Shown piece by piece: positions 46,552 to 59,400 of a stretch of 64,000 nucleotides of DNA; positions within the stretch are counted from its first letter, which is position 1, and each line of letters starts with the position of its first letter. The DNA lies in assembly GCF_014633365.1 (NCBI RefSeq), contig NC_068349.1, positions 13,194,753-13,258,752 of the forward strand, in the 5' to 3' direction. The notes under the pieces were generated by a model. That model searched no databases and had not been told where the DNA came from. It saw only the letters and a program-made list of their open reading frames with translations. The translations under genes and the position numbers were made by a program. This DNA comes from Diospyros lotus. Its lineage: Eukaryota; Streptophyta; Magnoliopsida; Ericales; Ebenaceae.

Positions 46552-46984
46552 ATAGGTTTGCTTCTAGCTATTGCACCTTTATATGAAAATCTTATTATCT
46601 GGTGAAGCAAGAAACAAAGTGTTATGGCAAAATCGAGTGTTGAAGTACAATTTTAAGCCATAGCACATGGGATTTGTGAGCTTTTGTGGCTTAGGATTAT
46701 TTTAAAGGATTTAAGAATTAAAGTGAGTGGACCGATGCGATTATACTTTGACAACAAATCAACTATTAGTATAGTTCATAATCCAATCCAACATGATTGT
46801 ACCAAGTACATTGAGGTTGATAGACACTTAGAGAAGTTAGTTAGTGGACTTATCACAACTTCCCATGTGTCATCAAGAAATTAACTAGTAGATATTCTAA
46901 CTAAAGGGCTACCTACTTAAATGTTTCAAAAAATTATAAACAAGTTGAGAATAAAAGACATTCACTCACTAACTTGGGAGATAG
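46552..46984 (+). pseudogene. Copia copy 3: RNase H end and polypurine tract
   Basis: SYCTF, then KSSVEVQF, AHGICELLWLRIILKDLRIK, LYFDNKSTISIVHNPIQH, KYIEVDRH and DILTKGLPT, the standard C-terminal RNase H of copia. It is followed by CTTGGGAGATAG (polypurine tract) immediately before the 3' LTR. Confidence 0.9.
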
Positions 46985-47998
46985 TGTTACGATTCCTAAA
47001 ATTACTCATAGATTTTCTATTCTAAATTCACTTTAGTTAATGAATCTATCTCTTTAATTTTGTATTTTCTTTTATTTGTTTTTCCCTGAATTGATAATTT
47101 CTTTATAATTAGAACTCTATCTATATTTAGAATAGATTAGTACTTTCTTTCTAATTAGAATTCTGTCCATGTTTAGAATAGTCTCTCTTTTGTGTTGGTT
47201 TCCTCCTTTGTGGAGATGGCCCATTAGTTTCTATTTAATCATTAATTAGGTAAAGTAAAGTCCATGTGTGTTAGGCCTATATGGAAGACTTAGGGGCATA
47301 TTTGTTCTAAAAAGTATCAAATATTAAAGGGTTTTAACCTTTTCTAATGTGGCAGCCAACACACTAAGAAAAAACTGAGAAGAAAAGTGCAGAATTTTGA
47401 AAAAGATGTGCAGTCTAATTTTGATCAAGAGACTGTTTGGGGTTCGATCCGTGATCTAATTTAGCTAAAATTTGGTCTGCATGTTCACAGCACATGGATC
47501 TACAATCTAAACGGTGGAAATCAATTTTGGAACTCTCTGTTAACAGGTTTCTGTAGTAGTTGCCAAGTTTCTATTTGGTGAAATCTTTTATATTTTTTAT
47601 TTCAATTATTTGGTTTCAAGAGTTATTATTTTTAAAGAGATATTGTTATGTGCCTTTAGTTATTGATAATTAGAGAAGATTTTCATATATTCTCATTATT
47701 TATTTGATAGTAAAAGTTTTGGATGGACTCCTATCATGTGGTTTTTACTTTTTGCATTGATGGAGTTTTTTACGTAAATTTTTTGTGTTCTTGTAATTGA
47801 TTGATTCATGTTTTATATTATTCTATATCTCTTTAATTTAACTGCTATTAAGTTCACACAAGAAAGGAGAAAACAATATATTTGACATCCTTATATTGAG
47901 TTGTTGATTTTATGTGTTTTTTTTTTTTACTTTCTTCTATATATTGTATAGCTCTCTTATGAATGAATAAGAAAGAAATTTTATCAAGAAATTCTTCA
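46985..47998 (+). repeat. 3' LTR of copia copy 3
   Basis: Starts TGTTACGATTCC and ends ATTCTTCA. The first about 195 bp and last about 80 bp match the 5' LTR, while the middle (about 47185-47920) is extra. That middle starts near TGTGTTGG and ends near TTTGACA and could be another LTR-like insertion, or else the 5' LTR suffered a deletion. Confidence 0.8.
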
Positions 47999-48014
47999 TT
48001 AATCAATCCTCATC

Positions 48015-48431
48015 CTAGTTTTGAAGATTCTCCCACAGTTCTTCCTTCCATCCTTTAATGACCTTAGCAATGAAGTACTCCGCAGATCTGCTCTGTATAT
48101 CGTCATCTTCCTCATTCCCATCTACCCCATAATAACACCCATCATCAACAGCATTATCATCGTCATCACCATAACTGTGATTGCTGCTTCGATCCTCATA
48201 ATCACTTTTCTCTCCAGCTTGTTCCTCTACTCCATAAACAAAATCAAGAACTGGTAGGAAACCTTCCAATACATCGGCAGATGGTTTATGACTCCGGCGA
48301 GAATCACAAACACAGCGTTTGACACTAGAAACACAAAACGATGACCGTATGAAAACCCAAAAGTACTGGGATTTGATGACTGACGGGCGACGGAGAAGAG
48401 AAGTTGAGGAGTGCCCAAGAAGTGGCTGCAC
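48015..48431 (-). CDS. Small unknown protein, 138 residues
   Basis: An open frame on the minus strand from ATG at 48431 to TAG at 48015. The N-terminal 45 residues are basic and Ser-rich. The middle (about 80-110) is strongly acidic, with runs such as YGDDDDNAVDDG and NEEDDD. The C-terminus has SRSAEYFIAKVIKGWKEEL. The last motif loosely resembles the (A/E)EFIA(R/K)F block of plant DUF761 proteins, but I cannot assign it. Length and composition suggest a real gene. The stop lies 17 bp from the 3' LTR of copia copy 3, so its 3' UTR may be retroelement-derived. Confidence 0.5.
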   Translation of the reverse strand: MQPLLGHSSTSLLRRPSVIKSQYFWVFIRSSFCVSSVKRCVCDSRRSHKPSADVLEGFLPVLDFVYGVEEQAGEKSDYEDRSSNHSYGDDDDNAVDDGCYYGVDGNEEDDDIQSRSAEYFIAKVIKGWKEELWENLQN

Positions 48432-49641
48432 AGAGAATCAGGAACAGAAGTACCCAGGGAAGGCTAGTTTTATGTCCTTCGTTATATGTACAGTTTTGAC
48501 TGGATAAGGCAAGGCTAGCTTTTTTAAAAGTTAAGAGCAGCAGCCGTGTTCTTCCAGAAGCTACTTAAAAGTATAGATTTCAGTTGGAGATCCTTGTTAG
48601 TTGAGTCTATTCTGGAAGAAAGTAAAAGCTTCCAAGTTCAAAACATGGAATTTCCAGTCAGTCAGTCCCCGTTGTTATCTTGAAGAGGTGCTAAAGAAAT
48701 TCCACTGTGCTGTGATAAAGGAATAAAACTTTTCTGTTTAAGCAAAACTGATTCCTGAGATGAGATGTTCCTCCATTTCCTTTTCTTAATATTAACGGAT
48801 AATATGAACAGGAAATCACTCTGATTTCAAGTCTTCTGTGCCATATTATTAGTATGTACAACTCATTATTTATTAGTTGCACTCTCTTGACAAGTAGTTC
48901 CTAGTTGTGAGCGCAATATATTCATAGTGATGTGACTCGTTATTATTATTTACATATTAAAAAAGTACAGAAAAATAGTTTGTTACAAAAATGCTCCTAC
49001 GACATCATTTATGTTAGTTATTCTATGCAATACCTCCATAAGACATGTTTTTTGTATAAGATATAGTGAGGGTTTGAAGTTGAATAGTAAATTGAATACT
49101 CCCCCAAAAGAATGGAAGATATTACATATTAAATATGTATACACAAGCATAAATACACCAAACAGAAGAAGGTGAGACATCCCGCACGTAAACTAGGCCC
49201 CAGCTTTCACTGCATAATGCTGACTTAGAAGAAGGAACCCGTCATATTACAAGGACGAGAAGATTCAAGTAACCAGCAAGAGCAAAGGGTAGAAAATATT
49301 ATGAATATTTGAATCACGTTGCAGCAGGAGAAAAGGGCAACTCCAGGGGTTATGATATTGATACACCAATAACAATATTCTACAAGACAACAGCAGAAGA
49401 GAAGAGGAGAGGAGAAACTAGAGAAAAGCCTACCTAGTGTGCTACTACTACTAATCCAATTATGTAACTCGGAGAGAAAACACAAACCCCATCCCATCAG
49501 AGCATAAATCAACAGCTACAAAGTTCACAGACACAGACAACGGCCAACTAAAACGCATCTGTAGTTTAATAGCCAATGTGGTCACTGGTCAGTAACAAAG
49601 CTCATTTAGAATAGAAGAATTGCATCATCAGCAGGATTTGA
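48432..49641. other. Spacer: upstream of the small ORF and 3' UTR of AHL
   Basis: AT-rich. The part adjoining 49642 should hold the AHL 3' UTR. Short frames at 48691-49512 look spurious; no domain was recognised. Confidence 0.5.
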
Positions 49642-52600
49642 CTACCCAGGAAGGGTCACGTTGATATCAGCCGGCTTGTTCCTCGAGTCTGGTGGCAACG
49701 GACTCCAGCTATCTCCGCGAAAGGAAACAGATGTTGAGAGATTTGGCTTCGGTGTGATTGATGCTGGTGGTGGCGCAGCGTATGTCTCTTCCATCTCCGC
49801 ACTAGAGATTGGGATTGCAGCAGTGGGTGTAGCTGTGGTAGTTGCGATGGTCTCCGTTTTCTGTTTCTTAGGTTTTTGTTCATGCTGGTTCCCAGCCAGA
49901 AAACTGCCTACGACGATCTGATTTAATAAAACAGACGGTGACGAACATCATAATCTTTATCACCTAAAAGATCACGGCAGCAAGCAAGAAAAGGGGACAA
50001 AATGGCAAATACCTGCACAGGGCTGGCAGCCACTAATAGACCGGCAACTCCACCCCCAAGTACTCGTCCATCTGGGCTTGCCAAAGAAACGCTCATGCCA
50101 CCAGATCGGTTCCTTATTCCTCCAGTCTCAGCTGGCATAAATGATCCAGTGAGGGAGAGTATCTCAAATCGACCCTACAAGAAAAACACAATAGGAAGAT
50201 AAGGTGCGAAGTCAATGACGTGGAAAATAACAGTGATGAATATACTTAGAACCAAAGTAAAAACTGAACATGATTTTAATAGGGTTATTCAAACAACAAT
50301 TATAAAATATAATCTTAAGAAAAAAGTCTAATAACTGAAATAAATTATGAAGAAAGGAGTTAAAAATTTTGCCAAGCACTGCAAGGACACTAATCAATGA
50401 CAATCATTGCTGATTCACCAATAACCTTGATTTTTTAGCAGGATGGGCAACAAAGGAAGCGAAAACCCCAAAAGAACATGGATTGACATGGCAGGAAATA
50501 TGAACCTCACTAAAACATGTAACTGCAATAGTGAGATTAATCCGAACTTTTTTTGTCATTGTATCAAAAAGTAAATTTTTAAGGCACCAGACAAAATACA
50601 CACTGATTATCCAAAATGTTTAATCCAGCAAGCAGAATACTATGTATTTAGTAGTCAGAACAACTACAATGACATTATGCCATGTGGCTGCCATCATTCA
50701 CATTTTGGCATTGCACCTTTTTTACAGCAATTTCCAGACAGGTAAAGGAAACATCAACATTGACTCTAAATGGTAGCAACTACCTAAGTCAATTCCATAG
50801 AGAAAATTAAGCAACGGACTAAAGTAATTAAATTATTAAGGCATAATTAACAAGGATTGGAACATATTGAGCTCCAGATGAGCATAAAATTTAAGTATAA
50901 CAGGCCTTCTAAATCAAATGTCTAAAAGCTTTACAAAAAATCGTTTGCAAAGGCAGGCAATTGAATCATCCCCAACGAATTGGCACAGGTTTATCTGGTC
51001 AATCTTTAGAAGCAAAATGTTCCCTTCCTCACAAGTTAACTGATTGTTATTAGGGAAATGGCCATGCCTTCCTGATATCTGCTCTATAATCAATATGCAG
51101 AATCCTATTACTCAAACCCAGTTAAAGAAGACCAAATATCCATGGGACTGGATGATGGGCAATCCCACAAAACTGTGGATCACAAATACTGGTGGGTGAC
51201 CGCTGGCTGCAGGGACCTTACCTTTGCCCTTATTCCTAATCTTTTAATATATTACATCATTTTTAACGTACTATAATATATATCATTAGCTAAAAAGAAA
51301 GTTCTATCAAATGGCTAGACCAGTTTTGCCATGTGACATGTTGGGTGATTAATAAAACATGAGCAAAATATGATCATAATCAAGTTAAGAATGTTAGGCT
51401 GGATGACTATATAAGAAAAAATAAAATTAAGTGAAACTATCAATAATTAAGTTGAAGTGAGACCTATTAAAATAAGATTCACGAGATGTAATTAAAATAA
51501 TTTAAATATGTGAGGAAAAGACTAATAGATGCACTTGAAAAAAATAGAGAAGTTTGCAATGAAAGAAGTAAAGGAAGACCACAGAAAATCTGGTAGGAGT
51601 AGATATGACAAAGCATTTAGTGATGTTCATTACTGTTAACAAAGTATTTAGTTGATATTTATGGGATTCTAGAATTATAGAATTCTTGCATTTCCAGAAA
51701 ACTCAAACTTGGAGGACCATTATGGTGCTGCTTTAGCACCTGCCGATTGTAATTTTAGTTATTACCTTACTTTCAACAGCTTTACTACTTAGGAAATGAT
51801 GGAGTTGGATGAAATAGCATAATTAGCATTTTAAAGGAAAAATTAGATGTCTTAGATCTTAGAAGCTTTTTATTCCTAAAGGTGGATTTTATAGGAATCT
51901 TTGAATGTTATCTAGGGGATTAACCAAGTTTATGATGCAATCAAAAAGGAGCTCCAAAGCTTCCAAATTCTCTAAAAAGCAATCTCAATTAAATTTACAT
52001 ACATAGCTATGAAGGCTTCAAGACCTCTCTGACTTCAAAATTACCAAAAGTGGTAATTTCAGGCACACTCATAAAATTCATACAAACTGAGAAAAGCTAC
52101 AGTGCAAAGATACAAAAACACATTTCCAAGTTTAAAGCATTTAATTTCCCAAAAAGATAATCGCCACAATACTAGTGACATGGCCATATCTCTTGTAAGG
52201 CCATTGTATCCTATACTATGTTTAACAGCTCCACGGCAAGTTCTCTTTAGCCTCACTCTCTCTTTTGCCTCACTTCATCCAGTCACCTCAAATGTGCGTC
52301 TATTAGTTATCCTCTCACATCTCCAAATCATCTTAATTGTGCCTATAGGTGCCACCCTAACCTAATAATATATAGTACCAATTCAAAGAGTTTTTTTGCC
52401 TATTTTGTAAGATTATCAGTCTTATATTTCCGTTTTTCTTTCTGAAAATGGTTGTCAGAAACAAACAGAAACAATGTTCAATAACCAAACCAAAAAAAAA
52501 CGAAACAGTTAGACATTTTGGTAAATGTGATGGATGAATTTGTTGTGGCAGTGGGAAATGGTAATGAAGGGGCAGTGGAGGTGATTAAAAGTTAAAACAA

Positions 52601-53024
52601 GTCCTCAAGGCAAGTGAAATCCTTCGTCAACTCAGAAACATGTACCTATATTCATAGGCACAAAAAAGGGTACTCAATTTCCTATTTCCAAAAGTTTGAA
52701 AATGGAAACAAGAAAACAAGCATGTAGCTACAGGGGATCAAATTCATTCAATTTACCCTATTCTGACCCTACATTACTTGGATCATTTGGCAGCCCACAA
52801 AGTAGTTATAGGAGAGGAAAAGAAGGTACTGAAGTAGCACAATAATTATTTGGTCAATCACTCTTGCACCCTCATGGATAGAAATAAAAGTCTAGCCATC
52901 AGATCAAAGCTATACTTCCAGGATGCTAACTAATAATAGCAAGACTAAAGACATTGATTGACAGGACTAACTCTATTCAGAAAGCCACATGAATTTAAGA
53001 AAAAAAAAGAATTTTGGGCTTTAA

Positions 53025-53062
<38 letters not shown>

Positions 53063-53258
53063 GGAGAGAGAATCAACAAATTTTTGTATTCAATAACAAA
53101 AGGGGCAGCTAATTTTTTATTAGCATACACCTATTTAAAGGCTAAAATCTAATCCTAACTAAGACATAATTAACCTAACTATAATTATCTTAACAGAATA
53201 AATAAAAGATAAAATCTAAAATTTAATAATTATTCCTCTTCAAAGTGCGCGCGCGGGA

Positions 53259-53298
<40 letters not shown>

Positions 53299-53444
53299 AC
53301 TCATGTAGCAACCAAATAGGAAAGCACTCTAATAAATGTAACAGCGCATTTGCCAAGAGGACATATGTGTACAAGTGCAGCCATTAATATATCAGGAACA
53401 GCAACCAAAAATAGAGTTTGGGCCAGTGTGTGTATGTGTGTGTC

Positions 53445-53476
<32 letters not shown>

Positions 53477-56400
53477 GGGGGGGGGGAGGGGAGAGATTAC
53501 ACATCACCATCAACTCCACCTTACGCTAACCAAGTTAGGGTTGGTGGTGAGAGAGATTTACACATGTAGCAGGTAAATAGGAAAGCTGTCTAAATGTAGC
53601 AGGGCATGTGACTTGAGAAAAGTGTACGAGTGCAGCTGTTAATATATCCAGAATATTTGACAAAAAAAATCTCACCAAAAAGATTTAGACTATGCTTAGA
53701 GTTTCTCAGGTCAGTCACTGACATAAGATAGTAACAGTATACATATAGTTGATTTGTCATCCAAAAACTAGGCAAGTTCAATTCTACATTATGCTGTAAT
53801 GTCTTCACAAAGTTTAAGGATTCTCTGAAAATAAAATAAAGCACAAGTAACCAAGATTTATTCTGCGAAAGGATTAGTTGCACACCTCATATGTCAATGT
53901 ACCGCCAGAAGAATCAGGCTGGCGGAGCGTGACACTTGAAATTACACCACTTGCAGAAAGAATACATATAGCTCGAGGCCCTTGCTGAGAAAATGATATC
54001 ACCTTCATGGTAACATCCTAAAAAACCAGAAAGAAAACCATTATGGTAGTAATCCAAACTAAACTTGTCATTCACCACAATAAAAATCACAATACAAGTT
54101 TATGAACAATTATGGTCAAGATTTCAGATCAAAAGGAAGTGATCCTGATAATACAATTGTTCCTCTACTTCCTTGACAAAAATGCTGATAACTACTGCAG
54201 GCAGTCAGCTTTGATTGTATATCAAGCCTTTTTGTGAAGAACAAAAAATCTTAATAAATGGCCATCATGGCCATTTTGTCTTGCCTATCCTTTCAGCCTC
54301 TTGCTTACATAAAAGGTTCGATAACAGTGTTACATAATTTGAATATTGCTCTCACTAGTCCATGACAACACTTCAAATCTAAGATCCATTAAGGAATTAC
54401 TGCCATATTTACGCACTTTTCACCTACTTTTTTTTTTCAGAAATTGTTTCCAAATAGCATTTAGGTCAAAGCAAATCGTAGAAATTTCATCCTTACTTCA
54501 ATCAACATTCAAAACCTAAACCATTAGAGAAATAAATCTAGGAGATTTTGGCGCAGTATTCACAAAGATACAGGGAAACCTTCAGAAAACCACCAAGTTT
54601 CCTAATGCTTACCTCTCCAGTATTGACAGTGATCACATGGGGTGTGAAATTAGCACCAACGGAGCATGAAACCCATTCACCTACAGAAAAAATTTAAGAT
54701 CAGCAACTAATTATAAAACTTCCCATTGAGTAATGAAATTTATATAATGTGTGTGTGTGTGTTTGGGGGGGTGGAAGAATTTAGAGGAAATATTTCTTTA
54801 CATTTAAAATGATTTAGATGATTCAGGAGCACCATTTAATATTTCATTTATTTTTTTGTTTTGCAGGCACTCTTCACTGGGGGCTGGATGTGACAACAGT
54901 GGGTAAAAGGATGCGTAGGGCAAGCATATACAATATTTCCTCTCAAGATGGAACAGTAACAAACTTGGAAGCACAGACACCTCATACTGGTTATGCGTGC
55001 ATGTGTCTCAGTAAAAGGATGTCTAGGGTAAGCGTAAACAATATTTCCTCTCAAGATGGCACAATAACAAACTTGGAAGCAGAGACACCCCATACTGGTT
55101 ATGCATGCATGTTAGACACGTTGAACGACAGACACACATGCAACAAGCCAAGGATATGTCGCCGAAACTTTTATAATTTTCATGTCCAAAGATCATGCTT
55201 GTGGCATGCCTAAGACACAGATGTTCAAATAAAAGGCTCAAACCTAATCTTATGAAACTTCTTAGAGACACATAGAGAGAGTTTGTTCTTATTCAAGTGC
55301 CCCCCCTCCCTTGGGGCTCTTCCTCAGGCAACAACTGTTTTAGAACCTACCTTCTGATGTTTTCTTTCCATATCTTTTAAAGCAATCATGAAATTTGGTG
55401 TTAATGTTTTATAAACTACCAAATCAGGTACTTTTTTTAGAAAGAGAACATGATTGTTGAAACTATATAACAACAAATACATCTATTACTGCAATACAGA
55501 AAAGCAATTCCATATATGTGCATTTGGTTTTTTGTTTTAGATGCATGCTAGCGACATTTTAGCTTATAGAGGAATACCCAATCATTGAAAATCTAATAAC
55601 TGTGTTGCCAATAAATGCACGTATTATTGCAATAACAAAAAGTTATTCCACAAGTCTATATGGTGTTAGTTTTAGATACATTATAATGAATTATGAGTTA
55701 ATGTGACATAATGATTTTTTATCCTGTGCACGTATTTTTGCATTTATTAGAACAAATGCAACCATTGGAAGATGGTTAGGGCACACCGTCCATTGTAATA
55801 AATGCTCTTATCCTGTGCCCTAAGGGTGCAGGATAGCAAAACCCTTAATACAATAGTCTCTCATTTAACCATTTGTTGATTTTTACTTGTTCATTATGAT
55901 GAAAAGCAACTGTGTTTTTTAGTAATATGTAGACTATTGAGTTACAGAATACATGATTTTTTTAATTGGTTTGTTTTGCATGTCTTAATATATCTGAATC
56001 AAATATCGATATATATAACATTTATAAAATAACATATACACTTTGTTCTTTAGGATATTGTGTTGGCATCATGTCCATGTCATGTCAATATCATGTGGTG
56101 TCATTCATACTTCTCATGTCATATAAACACAAAAGTCAAAATTATTTTCATTAGATAGTACATCTCCTGAAAAAAAAAAGACATGTTACTTAAGAATTAA
56201 GGACAAAAATTGAGTGAAGGATACTATATTTCATAAGTTTCATGGTGAACCGTGAAACCCCCTTTTCCTGAGTCATGCAAAACTAACAATGACCACCAGC
56301 ATTTATGAAAAACTTACAACACAGTTAACACGACTACATGCTTATACAATAAATAAATTGTGCTCTACTAATTAGTAAATATGTTGAATGAAACATTTGC

Positions 56401-59400
56401 AAAACTATTACAAGAATCACAATCAATTGTTTCTTGAGTCAGCATTTACCTGCATGCATAGAGAGCTCTATGTTTCATCCTTACGTCAAACTTTATTTCC
56501 CTGTAGAGTTTAATTGATTCTTTCTTTTCGAAACTCAATTAAACTAGCATACTCAAAACTTCATAGATGTTTTGATGAATGATTAATTGAGATAATACAT
56601 ATAATTAGGTAGAAATGAAAACACAAATATGCCAGTTAAAAAATAGGACAAGCAAATATCCAACATGAGATGTACAGGTTATGAACCATCAAAGAGAAAC
56701 TCAAAGGAAATCAAATCAAAACTTACAGCAACCAAGCATAAAATTTCATGAGTTCCAAACTATTAGATGCTGAATGGTACAATAGTAACAACGATACAGT
56801 CAAACACACAAATCACTAACAACAAAATAACTGCAGGTATTAAATGCTGTATAATGTGAATTTGCTCCCATGTCCACCATAGGGGAAGAAAAACTAGATT
56901 ACTAATCAAGAACAAAATCCATGTAAGAAACTAGAGGTATGACCTTGGCTATGCACAAAATAACCCTATATATTTATAGAAAAGTCAATTTCCCTGAAAA
57001 GTTCCAAATTGAAAGAGAGAACCAAGAAATTATACAAGCTCATTCCATTTGAACAACAAATATGAAAGTCCCAAATCAAAGAGACTCTAGGTGGCAGAAT
57101 GAAGATGTAGAACAAAAAATTAAAACTAAAAGAACTTGCTATAAGAATTTATATAAATGCTGTAATGAAGAAAAGCTAAAGAGGTATAGGTTGGCCAAAA
57201 AAGAAGCAAAAAAGGCAAATAGTGAAGCAAAGTCAAAAGTCTATAAAAAATTATACCAACAACTTGATACAAAAGATGGAAAAGAGATACAAATAAACTA
57301 GCTATGGCAAGAGAGAGGAGGGGGCGCGGGGGAGGGGGGGAGAGATTTGAGCCGAGTGAAATGCATAAAAATCGAAGACTAGAAAGTACGAGTAAATGAG
57401 GAGGAGGTGGTCAAGGAGAGAAGGAAAGAGTATTTCTCAAAACTATTCAATGAAGGTAGAGAAACAAGTGTTATGTTGTGGCACCTCAGTAAATCTCAGT
57501 AAGATAAAATGTACGTGTTTTATGGACACATATGTCCGAATGATATAAAACAACCATTGAAAAGGATGAAAAGTAGTAAAGTAGTGGAACCAAATAATAT
57601 AGAAGCATGTTGCCGCAAGGGAGAAGAAGGCATTTTTTGGTTTACAAAATTATTTAATGTGATCCTTGAGTCAAAAGAGACGATGGATGAGTGGATGAAG
57701 AGCACTTAGGGCCTATCTACAAGAATAAAGGAGATGTTCAAAGTTGTGAAAATTATATCAGAATCAAGCTAATGAGCCATGCTGAGACTTTTGGAGAGAG
57801 TGTTTGAACAAAAATTAGAAGAGAAACTACGGTGTCTGAAAACCAATTTGGTTTCTTGCTTGATAGGTCAACAATGAAAGCTAGATCCTTGCTAAGGGAC
57901 AGAATGCAAAGGTATAGAGATAAACAAAATGATTTACACATGCTGTTTATAGATTTAGAAAGCTTTTGACAAAGTGCTTAAAATACTCCTATGGAGGATT
58001 TTAGGGAAGAAATGAGTATGAATTGCTTATATATAGGTTATAAAAGATATCACAAAGCAAAAATATGCTTTGAACATGAGATATTGAAGCTTTTCCAATT
58101 ATAATTGAATTACAACAAGGATCTACTTTTAGCTCTCACCCATTTGCCTTAGCAATGGATGAACTCGCTAAACATATCCAAACAAAATTGCGTTGGCGTA
58201 CACTATTTGCAGATGACATTGTGCTAGTGGATGAAAAAATGGTGAATACTAAACTCGAGTTATGGAGGAACACTCTAGAATCTAGAGATTTTAAGTTAAG
58301 CAAATTGAAAACTAAATATATGGAATCTAAAGTTTAGTGTAAATATAAGAGTGGATGATGGTATGATAAAACTTGAAGATAAAGTCATACAAAAAATATA
58401 AATTATTCGATTAAGATATCTTGGATCAATCATCCAAAAAGACAGAGAGATCAATAAAGATGGTATGAATAGAATCTATTCTATGGTATTGATGATATTG
58501 GTTTGTATAAATTAATTGTTTCCATTCAAGCAAAAGTGCCAAAGTACATGAGGCAGCACCTGCTCAACTTCAGGTTATGCATTCATGCATCAATTTCAAC
58601 AAAACCCTAAATAAATGGGAAAAAGTTTACTTGGGAAAAACAGAAAACAACTTGTACCATTATGAATGAAGTTATCCTTGAATGGTAAAAATCATTGGAA
58701 AATAAATGAAGAGTCATCATTAAAAGTTTGATAAACAGCATTTTGAATTTATTTATAACAGTAAAAACTACACCTACAGGAAAACAAGAAATGGAGCAAT
58801 TTAACTAACAACAATTTGATATCTAGTTTCTGTTAATCGTTCTGATGCCTAGAAAGTAAAGATGAATACCTATGAGCTTCAGGGAGAAGAGAAATCAAAA
58901 CATAAGGAAATTAGTGAAATTTTTTTATATATTCAAGATGTAGTGCAGAGAAATGGCAGCTCTCGGGGACACCCAATAATTCCATTTTGCTATAGCCTAT
59001 TCATATCAATTCTAAATTCAAAGAAAATTTAGCTAGTTTATTGGAACAATATTATTATTTGTTAAAATCAAGGGCAATAGAACACCATAAATTCCTAACA
59101 TTCAAGTGCAGGATGCTGATAGCTAAGGCTGGAACTTTTAAGACCAACTTAGCAGAAGTAGAGAAATTTTATTAGACAGGTATCAATAAAAAAGTTGACA
59201 TACTTGTTAATCACCACAGTGATCACAAAAATGAACGGAACAACTGATAACAGAGTGGAAAAATAAGATGGAAAACCGTAAATCCAATGCTCTTCCACAA
59301 AACTTCTTAGCCACTCGCGGCTTAGCAGAAAGGGTAAAACGGGGAGGGGCAAAAGCAGACATATTTTTCTTTTTGATGAAACTCTTGCAAAGGCCATTAT

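Larger units (their letters stand above)
35976..47998 (+). mobile_element. Old Ty1/copia element with both LTRs and multiple nested insertions
   Basis: The 5' LTR (35976-36272) and 3' LTR (46985-47998) share starts ((T)TTACGATTC), several internal blocks (GTAATTAGAATT(T/C)TGTCCATGTTTAGA-like) and ends (AAGAAAGAAATTTTATCAAGAA...ATTCTTCA). Between them gag, protease, integrase, reverse transcriptase and RNase H remnants occur in copia order on the plus strand, broken by insertions at 37857-40062, about 40259-42256, 43358-43749 and 45022-46551. Flanks CCAAT (35971-35975) and TTAAT (47999-48003) agree at 3 of 5. It inserted downstream of TFB5 and just past the stop of the small unknown ORF at 48015. 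Confidence 0.85.

Noticed and set aside
47440..47460. tRNA-like GGTTCGATCC
   Set aside because: No acceptor, D or anticodon arms could be formed around it.
54848..55271. Cys-rich frames on both strands in AHL intron 1
   Set aside because: They follow the 108-bp duplication and appear on both strands; no known domain.
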